Source: CALFMR01 sp035550595
GTDB taxonomy: Bacteria > Acidobacteriota > Vicinamibacteria > Vicinamibacterales > SCN-69-37
DNA length: 11,986 nt
Reading direction: 5' to 3'
Assembly (NCBI GenBank): GCA_035550595.1
Contig: DASZOV010000159.1
Span: 1 to 11,986, forward strand
Numbering within the stretch: the stretch's first letter is position 1; each line of letters begins with the position of its first letter. Under the pieces are notes generated by a model that was not told where the DNA came from, did no database searches, and worked only from the letters and a program-made list of their open reading frames with translations. Shown one piece after another: positions 6,448 to 11,986 of this stretch. Made by a program: the position numbers and the translations under genes.

Positions 6448-8724
6448 CTACGCGGGCTCGAGCCCTGCGTATCTCGCCACCAGCTTCTTCGTGCCGACAG
6501 CAGGGAAGCGCACCGTGACTTTGCAATCGTCGCCGTCATCGTCGACGGCGACGACCGTTCCCACGCCGAACTGCCGGTGTCGCACGCGCATGCCGGCACG
6601 CACCTGGCCGCCGGCCGACTGGTCTTCGTTCTCGTAGGCGTACGTCGCGGGCGCCGCTTCGCGCGCGCGTCCCGATCCCGACCCCGATCGGCGCGCGTAC
6701 GGATTTCGCAGCTCGTAGTGCGACGATCCCCAGCGCGAGGCCGGCGGCGTCGGCTCGATGCGGTCGACGAGCTCGTCGGGAATCTCGTCGAGGAAGCGTG
6801 ACGGCTCGGTCGGCTGGTAGTCGCCGAAGACGCGGCGTCGAGCCGCGCCGGTGAGGATGAGCCGTTCGCGCGCGCGTGTGATGCACACGTAGCAGAGGCG
6901 GCGCTCCTCCTCGACGTCCTCGTCGCTCTCGGCGGCGCGCGAGTGCGGGAACAGTCCTTCTTCCATGCCGGCGACGATCACGACCGGGAACTCGAGTCCC
7001 TTCGCGGCATGCATGGACATCAACCACACGCGCGCGTCGTTCGAGCCTTCCGCTTCGTCGGCTTCTGAGAGCAGCGACAGCCGGTCCACGAATCCGCCGA
7101 GGCTCGCGTCCGCTTCCCGCGTCTCGTATTCACGCGCGGCGGAGACGAGTTCCATGAGGTTCTCGATGCGCGCCTCGGCTTCTTCGCTTCGTTCTTCCCG
7201 CAGCGTCCGCAGATAGCCGGATCGATCCAGCACCAGTCCCAGCATCGTCGACACGCCCGCCCCAGGTGCCTCGGCCGTGAGGGACGCGATGAGGTCGCGG
7301 AACGTCTTCAACGCGTTGACCGCGCGCGGTGTGCCGCGGCGGCCGTCGACCGCGACGACGAGCCGCGCCCAAAGTGACCGGCTCGACACGGTCGGATGCA
7401 GGCCCGCGGCGAAGAGCGGCGTCTCGGCGTCACCGCTCGTCGGATCGATCGCGTCGAGCGAATCGAGCACCGTGCGGCCGATGCCGCGTGCCGGCACGTT
7501 CACCACGCGGCGGAAGCTGACGTCATCGTGCGGGTTGATGACGAGCCGCAGGTAGGCGAGCGCGTCCTTGATCTCGCGGCGCTCGTAGAACCGTACGCCG
7601 CCGATGATGCGGTAGGGCAGGCCGTCGCGCATCAGCGCGTCTTCCAGCGCGCGCGACTGCGCGTTGGTGCGGTACAGCACGGCGACCATGCGATCGCGCC
7701 GGCCACGCTGCGCATCGCGGATCGCCCGCGCGACGAAGTCGGCCTCTTCGATCTCGTCACCGGACCGGACGTAAAGGATCTTCTCGCCGCCGCGCTGTTC
7801 GGTCCACAGCCGCTTGTCCTTCCGGTTGCGGTTGCGGCGGATGACGGCCGACGCGGCATCGAGGATCACCTGCGTCGACCGATAGTTCTGCTCGAGCTTG
7901 ACGATGCGCGCGTCGGGGAAGTCGTGCTCGAAGTCGAGGATGTTGCGCAGGTCCGCGCCCCGCCACCGATAGATCGACTGATCCGGATCGCCGACGACGC
8001 AGAGATTGCGGTGGACCTCGGCGAGTCGACGGACGAGCAGGTACTGCGGGCGGTTGGTGTCCTGGTATTCGTCGACGAGGATGTAGCGGAACTGCTGCGC
8101 GTAGCGCGCGCGCACGGCCTCGTGCGATTCGACGAGATCGACCGTCCGCAGAAGCAGATCGTCGAAGTCGAGCGCAGCGGCGTCGCGAAGCGCGTTTTCG
8201 TACGCTTCGTACACGCGGCCGATCTGCAGGTCGCGCAGGCTCCCGCCTTCGGCACGGAGCGACTCGGGCGACTGCATGCGGTTCTTGGCCTGGCTGATAC
8301 GGCTCAGCGCCGCGCGCGGCGGCAGCAGCTTGTCGTCGATGTCGAGCGTCTTGAGCGCCTGCTTGACGACGGCGACCTGATCGGACGAGTCGTAGATGAC
8401 GAAATCGCGCGAGAGGCCGAGCGCCGGCGCTTCGCGGCGCAGGAGTCGCGCGCAGAGCGAGTGGAACGTCGACAGCCAGATGGCGCGACAGTCCTCGCCG
8501 AGCGACTGTTCGACGCGCTGCCGCATTTCTTCGGCGGCCTTGTTCGTGAACGTGACGGCCAGCACCTCGTGCGGGCGGGCGAAGCCCTCGGCGATGAGGT
8601 GCGCGATGCGCGTCGTGATGACCCGCGTCTTGCCGGACCCCGCCCCGGCGAGGATCAGCAGCGGTCCGTCGGTGTGCAGGACGGCTTCCTGCTGAGCCGG
8701 GTTGAGCGACGACAGCAACGACAT
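6448..8724 (-). CDS. pcrA: UvrD/PcrA-type superfamily 1A DNA helicase
   Basis: The 758-residue product is a 3'-5' ATP-dependent DNA helicase of the UvrD/PcrA family, which acts in nucleotide-excision and mismatch repair and in clearing RecA or stalled complexes. All motifs are present in order: Q motif LNPAQQEAV (7-15), Walker A GAGSGKT (27-33), motif Ia TFTNKAAEEM (58-67), Walker B ILVDEYQDT (215-223), motif III GDPDQSIYRWRGA (245-257), motif IV LEQNYRST (277-284), motif V MHAAKGLEFPVV (571-582) and motif VI YVCITRARERL (612-622). A Gly/Ser-containing linker (about 679-706) leads to a C-terminal Tudor-like domain (709-757) with GMRVRHRQFGVGTV, typical of PcrA. The frame runs up to 8865, but ATG 8722-8724 gives the family N-terminus. 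No Shine-Dalgarno site is seen. The gene is divergent from leuC. Choice between the names pcrA and uvrD is less certain than the family. Confidence 0.95.
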   Translation of the reverse strand: MSLLSSLNPAQQEAVLHTDGPLLILAGAGSGKTRVITTRIAHLIAEGFARPHEVLAVTFTNKAAEEMRQRVEQSLGEDCRAIWLSTFHSLCARLLRREAPALGLSRDFVIYDSSDQVAVVKQALKTLDIDDKLLPPRAALSRISQAKNRMQSPESLRAEGGSLRDLQIGRVYEAYENALRDAAALDFDDLLLRTVDLVESHEAVRARYAQQFRYILVDEYQDTNRPQYLLVRRLAEVHRNLCVVGDPDQSIYRWRGADLRNILDFEHDFPDARIVKLEQNYRSTQVILDAASAVIRRNRNRKDKRLWTEQRGGEKILYVRSGDEIEEADFVARAIRDAQRGRRDRMVAVLYRTNAQSRALEDALMRDGLPYRIIGGVRFYERREIKDALAYLRLVINPHDDVSFRRVVNVPARGIGRTVLDSLDAIDPTSGDAETPLFAAGLHPTVSSRSLWARLVVAVDGRRGTPRAVNALKTFRDLIASLTAEAPGAGVSTMLGLVLDRSGYLRTLREERSEEAEARIENLMELVSAAREYETREADASLGGFVDRLSLLSEADEAEGSNDARVWLMSMHAAKGLEFPVVIVAGMEEGLFPHSRAAESDEDVEEERRLCYVCITRARERLILTGAARRRVFGDYQPTEPSRFLDEIPDELVDRIEPTPPASRWGSSHYELRNPYARRSGSGSGRAREAAPATYAYENEDQSAGGQVRAGMRVRHRQFGVGTVVAVDDDGDDCKVTVRFPAVGTKKLVARYAGLEPA

Positions 8725-8854
8725 GGAACGGCTCGGGCGGACGGGCTGGAGCGCGGCGTCTCGAACGCGAGATCGAGAGGATACCAGACCGTTCGCCTCG
8801 GCGCCGGAGCCGGGTACTCTCGACGCCGCGACCTGATAGGATCGACCAACGGCC
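8725..8854. promoter_or_regulatory. Divergent promoter region of helicase gene and leuC
   Basis: This 130-bp gap must hold the start signals for the minus-strand helicase gene and for leuC. On the + strand TGATAGGAT (8834-8842) resembles an extended -10 element (TG, one base, then TAGGAT) and ends 12 bases before the leuC ATG. No good -35 hexamer lies 16-18 bases upstream. On the minus strand TGGTATCCT, read from the + strand AGGATACCA near 8778-8786, is a similar weak match for the helicase gene. These are visual matches only. Confidence 0.3.
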
Positions 8855-10273
8855 ATGGCTCGCACGCTCTTTCAGAAAGTCTGGGACCTGCACACCGTGC
8901 GGATGCTTCCGAACGGTCAGACGCAACTGTTCATCGGCTTGCACCTCGTCCACGAGGTCACGAGCCCGCAGGCGTTCGCCGAACTCGCTGAGCGAGGCTG
9001 GCCGGTGCGCCGGCCGGATCGCACGTTCGCGACGGTCGACCACATCATCCCGACCGCCGCGCGCGTCCGGCCCTTCGCCGACCTGATGGCTGAAAGCATG
9101 ACGTCGGCGCTCGAAGCCAACTGTCGCAAGTACGGCATCCGGCTGTTCGATCCGTCCACCGGATCGCAGGGCATCGTCCACGTCATCGGTCCCGAGCAGG
9201 GACTCACGCAGCCGGGCCTGACGATTGCGTGCGGCGACAGTCACACGTCCACGCACGGCGCGTTCGGCGCGATCGCGTTCGGCATCGGCACGTCGCAGGT
9301 GCGCGACGTGCTCGCGTCGCAGTGCCTCGCGCTGGCGCCGCTCAAAGTGCGACGCATCGAAGTGAACGGCACGCTGCCCGAAGGCGTCTATGCGAAGGAC
9401 GTCATCCTCAGCATCATCGGCCGCCTGGGCGTGAAGGGCGGCACGGGCTACGCGTACGAGTACGCCGGCGACACGATCGCGCGCATGTCGATGGACGAGC
9501 GCATGACGATCTGCAACATGTCGATCGAGGGCGGCGCGCGCGTCGGCTACGTGAACCCCGACGAGACCACGTTCGAGTTCCTGCGAGGGCGACCGTACGC
9601 GCCATCCGGAGAAGCCTTCGATCGCGCGTGCGACTGGTGGCGATCGCTTGCGTCGGATTCAGATGCCGAGTGGGATGACGTCGTCCGCCTCGATGCTGCG
9701 GCGTTGGCGCCGACGGTGACCTGGGGCATCAACCCCGGCCAGTCGGTCGACGTCGATGGCCGGTTGCCGAAGCCCGCGGGATCGGCCGATGCCGGCGTGA
9801 GCGAGGCGCTCGAGTTCATGGGCTTCGCGGCCGGACAGCCGATTGCCGGCACACGCATCGACGTCGCGTTCATCGGATCGTGTACGAACGGACGTCTTTC
9901 CGACCTCCGCGAGGCCGCGCGCATCGTCAAGGGCCATCGCGTGGCGAAGCACGTGCGCGCGCTGGTGGTGCCGGGATCGCAGAGCGTGGCCGTCGCCGCT
10001 GAGCGTGAAGGCCTCGATGCCGTGTTCCGTGACGCCGGCTTCGACTGGCGCGGCGCGGGTTGCTCGATGTGCCTCGCGATGAACCCCGATCGGCTCGAAG
10101 GCCGCGAGGTCTGCGCGTCGTCATCGAACCGGAATTTCAAGGGCCGCCAGGGCAGCCCGACCGGCCGCACGCTTCTCATGAGTCCGGCCATGGTGGCCGC
10201 GGCCGCGCTTGCCGGCGAGGTCGTCGACGTGCGGTCGTGGTCGACCGAAGCGCCCGCGCTCGCCGGCGTGTAG
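8855..10273 (+). CDS. leuC: 3-isopropylmalate dehydratase large subunit
   Basis: The 472-residue product is the [4Fe-4S] catalytic subunit of isopropylmalate isomerase, which with LeuD converts 2-isopropylmalate to 3-isopropylmalate in leucine synthesis. Cluster ligands are visible as C343 (IGSCTNGR) and C403/C406 (GCSMCLAMNPD). Other aconitase-family signatures are HLVHEVTSPQAF (30-41), VDHIIPT (61-67), CGDSHTSTHGAFGAIAFGIG (126-145) and NRNFKGRQGSPTGRT (425-439). The length fits the long bacterial LeuC type (about 465-475), which argues against the shorter archaeal or homoaconitase-like form. The start MARTLFQKVWDLH is normal for the family. An AGGA (8838-8841) lies 13 bases upstream, rather far for a ribosome site, and overlaps the possible -10 element. 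leuD follows after 22 bp. Confidence 0.97.
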   Translation: MARTLFQKVWDLHTVRMLPNGQTQLFIGLHLVHEVTSPQAFAELAERGWPVRRPDRTFATVDHIIPTAARVRPFADLMAESMTSALEANCRKYGIRLFDPSTGSQGIVHVIGPEQGLTQPGLTIACGDSHTSTHGAFGAIAFGIGTSQVRDVLASQCLALAPLKVRRIEVNGTLPEGVYAKDVILSIIGRLGVKGGTGYAYEYAGDTIARMSMDERMTICNMSIEGGARVGYVNPDETTFEFLRGRPYAPSGEAFDRACDWWRSLASDSDAEWDDVVRLDAAALAPTVTWGINPGQSVDVDGRLPKPAGSADAGVSEALEFMGFAAGQPIAGTRIDVAFIGSCTNGRLSDLREAARIVKGHRVAKHVRALVVPGSQSVAVAAEREGLDAVFRDAGFDWRGAGCSMCLAMNPDRLEGREVCASSSNRNFKGRQGSPTGRTLLMSPAMVAAAALAGEVVDVRSWSTEAPALAGV

Positions 10274-10295
10274 CCGCTTTCATCTTCATTCGCTC

Positions 10296-10913
10296 ATGAC
10301 CACCAGATCTTCGCGCATCGAACACGCTTCGGGCACGGCCGTGCCGGTCCGCGGCGACGACATCGACACCGATCGCATCATCCCGGCGCGGTTCCTCAAG
10401 ACGATCACGTTCGAGGGACTCGAAGCGCACGTCTTCGAAGACGACCGGAAGCAGGCCGCTGAGCACGGCACGCCGCATCCGTTCGATGTGCCCGCGCATC
10501 AAGGCGCGCACGTCCTCGTCGTCCAGGGCAATTTCGGATGCGGGTCGTCGCGCGAGCACGCGCCGCAGGCCATCGCCCGCTGGGGCATTCAAGCCATCGT
10601 CGGCGAGTCGTTCGCGGAGATCTTCTTCGGGAACTCGCTGATGATCGGATTGCCGTGCGTCACGGCCAGCCGCGCCGATCTCGAGAAACTGCTGACGCTC
10701 GCCGAGACGCAGCCGACGACCGTGTTCGACGTCGATCTCGCGTCTGGCCAGCTCCGCGCCGGATCGCTCGTCGTCCCCGTCACGATGCCCGACGCCGCGC
10801 GTGAGGCCTTGCGCACCGGCAACTGGGACGCGACCGGCTTGCTCGTGGATCGCTACGAAGAAGTGGAACGCACAGCCGCGCGCCTGCCGTATCTTTCCGG
10901 CTTCGCGAGCTGA
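10296..10913 (+). CDS. leuD: 3-isopropylmalate dehydratase small subunit
   Basis: The 205-residue product is the swivel subunit that completes the isopropylmalate isomerase active site with LeuC. Family marks are DDIDTDRIIPARFLK (21-35), the loop NFGCGSSREHAPQAI (79-93) and GESFAEIFFGNSLMIGLP (103-120). The length fits the long LeuD type (about 200 residues) paired with long LeuC proteins. The frame runs back to 10209 inside leuC, but ATG 10296 is the first start after the leuC stop and gives a normal N-terminus. The 22-base spacer is C/T-rich and has no Shine-Dalgarno site, so translation may depend on ribosomes leaving leuC. leuB and leuA do not follow. The next gene is convergent. Confidence 0.96.
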   Translation: MTTRSSRIEHASGTAVPVRGDDIDTDRIIPARFLKTITFEGLEAHVFEDDRKQAAEHGTPHPFDVPAHQGAHVLVVQGNFGCGSSREHAPQAIARWGIQAIVGESFAEIFFGNSLMIGLPCVTASRADLEKLLTLAETQPTTVFDVDLASGQLRAGSLVVPVTMPDAAREALRTGNWDATGLLVDRYEEVERTAARLPYLSGFAS

Positions 10914-10918
10914 ACCCA

Positions 10919-10946
10919 CTTCTGGCTTCTGTCTTCTAACTTCTAG
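10919..10946. repeat. Four-copy heptamer tandem repeat (CTTCTNN)
   Basis: Four exact-length heptamers follow each other without gaps: CTTCTGG, CTTCTGT, CTTCTAA and CTTCTAG. The first five bases are invariant and the last two vary. The array begins five bases after the leuD stop codon and runs into the convergent LysR-type gene, where it supplies the last two full codons and the stop (10936-10938). It lacks dyad symmetry, so it is not a terminator hairpin. It looks like a simple-sequence expansion. Confidence 0.8.
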
Positions 10947-11835
10947 CTCGATCCGTCCCCACTTCGCGACGCGCGACTTCGAGGAACGCGCGCGCGGCGT
11001 GCGACAACTGCGCTTCGCGTCGATGGACCAGCCGCACCTGGCGCGGGGAGCGAAGTTCCGGAACGCGAATCTCGACCAGTTCGCCGCGTGAAATCTCGCC
11101 CTGCGCGCAGCGTCGCGGCAGCAGCGCGACGCCCAGTCCCATCTCGACCGCGCGCTTGATGGCATCCAGACTCGGCAGCGACAGCCGGATGTTGAGCTGC
11201 GTCTGCCGCTGCTCGTAGAGCTTCAGCACGCGTTCGCGTGTCGGCGACGGATCGTTGTGCGCGATGACCGTCTGTCGCCCCATCTCTTCCATCGTGATCT
11301 GGCGTCGATCGGCGAGCGGATGATCGGGACGCACGAGCAGCACGAGCTCGTCGGTCGTCACGACGAGGGACGCAAGCTCGCGATCGGGCGGATTGAAGGT
11401 CACGACGCCGAAGTCCACCGCACGCAGCGAGACTTCCTGCGGCATCTGTCGGGCCGAGAGCCGCCGCACTTCGACGAGGATCGCGGGATGGTCGCGCCTG
11501 AACGCGGCGATGAGCGGCAGAACCGCGTGGACGCCGCCTTCGTTGGCGCCGATGACCACGCGTCCGCTCCGCGCCTCGCGCAGGTCGGCCACGGCGCCCG
11601 TCGCCTCGTCGGCGAGCCGGATGAGCCGCGACCCGTACTCGAGTAGGACCTCGCCCGCGTCGGTCAGGGTGCCGTCGCGCGACGACCGGTCAATCAGCCG
11701 CTCGCCGGCCGCCTGCTCGAGCCGGCGGATCGCCTGGCTTACGGCGGGCTGCGTCCGCCGCAGCTTGCGGGCCGCGCGCGAGAAGCTGCGCTCGGCCGCG
11801 ACCGTCACGAACACCCGCAGGTCTTCGAACGTCAT
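10936..11835 (-). CDS. LysR-family transcriptional regulator
   Basis: The 299-residue product is a LysR-type DNA-binding regulator. The winged helix-turn-helix lies at residues 2-60: FEDLRVFVTVAAERSFSRAA, then TQPAVSQAIRRLEQ (28-41) and LTDAGEVLLEYGSRL. A linker helix follows, then a periplasmic-binding-like effector domain from about 92 (GRVVIGANEG). Lengths near 300 are typical. ATG 11833-11835 is preferred because LysR proteins normally begin two to five residues before the first helix; ATG 11884-11886 would add 17 residues and lies at the edge of the A+T-rich promoter strip. Neither has a Shine-Dalgarno site. The effector and targets cannot be read from the sequence. The gene is convergent with leuD, so control of leuCD is not implied; a divergent gene at 11967 is the more usual kind of target. 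The last codons fall in a heptamer repeat. Confidence 0.93.
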   Translation of the reverse strand: MTFEDLRVFVTVAAERSFSRAARKLRRTQPAVSQAIRRLEQAAGERLIDRSSRDGTLTDAGEVLLEYGSRLIRLADEATGAVADLREARSGRVVIGANEGGVHAVLPLIAAFRRDHPAILVEVRRLSARQMPQEVSLRAVDFGVVTFNPPDRELASLVVTTDELVLLVRPDHPLADRRQITMEEMGRQTVIAHNDPSPTRERVLKLYEQRQTQLNIRLSLPSLDAIKRAVEMGLGVALLPRRCAQGEISRGELVEIRVPELRSPRQVRLVHRREAQLSHAARAFLEVARREVGTDRARS

Positions 11836-11886
11836 CGCGCCGGACAGCCTGAAGGCATGGGGAGATTCTGGTCGGTGCGGGGTCAT

Positions 11887-11966
11887 CGATCAATAAGTAT
11901 TTCGACTGTTAATCTAAGCATCATAATCTTGACTTTGGGTGTCGGCGGGCGCGACACTGGCGTTCC
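11887..11966. promoter_or_regulatory. A+T-rich upstream region of the LysR-type gene, probable divergent promoter/operator
   Basis: Bases 11887-11936 hold only about 15 G or C in 50, in sharp contrast to the rest of the window. On the + strand CATAAT (11922-11927) matches the -10 consensus at five of six positions. TTGACT (11929-11934) matches the -35 consensus at five of six, with a poor -10 (GACACT) 18 bases on. An imperfect dyad, GTTAA (11908-11912) against TTGAC (11929-11933), spans the CATAAT and could be a regulator site. These are visual assignments; which strand is transcribed from here is not shown. Confidence 0.45.
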
Positions 11967-11986
11967 ATGCCGGACCCACTGGTCAT
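11967..11986 (+). CDS. Possible start of a divergent gene, cut by window edge
   Basis: ATG at 11967 opens a frame reading MPDPLV before the window ends. Its position just beyond the A+T-rich strip and divergent from a LysR-type gene is the usual arrangement for a LysR target. There is no Shine-Dalgarno site. Six codons are too few to name a product. An alternative is the 3' end of a minus-strand gene: that frame is open from the edge (11986) to a TGA at 11921-11923, and cannot be excluded. Confidence 0.3.

Noticed and set aside
6655..6672. Alternating CG runs as possible Z-DNA or regulatory sites (also near 4925 and 10987).
   Set aside because: They fall in coding sequence and are expected from codons such as GCG and CGC in a G+C-rich genome.
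7396..8991. A 531-codon open frame on the + strand opposite the helicase gene and running into leuC.
   Set aside because: It lies wholly antisense to a gene with every family motif, overlaps the leuC start in another frame, and shows Arg/Ala/Val-rich composition typical of G+C-rich shadow frames.
7757..9256. A 499-codon minus-strand frame over the helicase and leuC.
   Set aside because: It is an offset frame of the helicase gene extended antisense through leuC; its Arg/Ala-rich sequence has no recognisable domain.
10176..11165. A 329-codon minus-strand frame covering leuD and the end of the regulator gene.
   Set aside because: It crosses the leuD gene antisense and the LysR-type gene in a different frame; both real genes have clear family motifs.
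11887..11936. A replication origin in the A+T-rich strip.
   Set aside because: No DnaA box of the TTATCCACA type was found on either strand there or elsewhere in the window, and the strip is only about 50 bases; a regulator promoter explains it better.

Overview
This is a housekeeping segment of a G+C-rich bacterial chromosome. Seven genes are complete and an eighth may begin at the right edge. The opening block is dnaN, gyrB and gyrA on the + strand, which is the kind of cluster found beside dnaA and the replication origin. The G+C-rich codons, scarcity of Shine-Dalgarno sites, Gram-negative-type GyrB with a large C-terminal insert, and long LeuC and LeuD forms fit a G+C-rich Acidobacteriota member (for example Vicinamibacteria) or a similar soil Gram-negative lineage. 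That placement is an inference from protein style; no rRNA or other decisive marker is present.

Layout. Bases 32-1138 encode the DNA polymerase III sliding clamp (dnaN). A strong hairpin starts inside its stop codon, and gyrB (1192-3714) follows with no recF in between. gyrA (3791-6394) follows after a 76-bp gap that carries a second hairpin. The two gyrase genes very likely work as a unit and make both subunits of the A2B2 enzyme. gyrA ends tail-to-tail with a UvrD/PcrA-type helicase gene (6448-8724, minus strand) across a 53-bp gap with no clear terminator.

The helicase gene is divergent from leuC (8855-10273) across a 130-bp shared promoter region. leuC and leuD (10296-10913) encode the two subunits of isopropylmalate isomerase, the second stage of leucine synthesis; leuA and leuB are not in the window. 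leuD converges on a LysR-type regulator gene (10936-11835, minus strand). A short tandem array of heptamers lies at this junction and supplies the regulator's stop codon. Upstream of the regulator is a conspicuously A+T-rich strip (about 11887-11936), the best candidate operator/promoter region, followed by a possible divergent gene cut by the window edge at 11967.

The genes cover replication processivity (DnaN), supercoiling (GyrA/GyrB), unwinding and repair (PcrA), and leucine synthesis (LeuCD). I see no mobile element, CRISPR array, RNA gene, toxin-antitoxin pair or novel defence system. The points worth a second look are small: the heptamer array, the dnaN/gyrB hairpin, natural Ala83-Pro84 in the GyrA quinolone region, an internally repeated acidic GyrA tail, the missing recF, and the A+T-rich regulator promoter.
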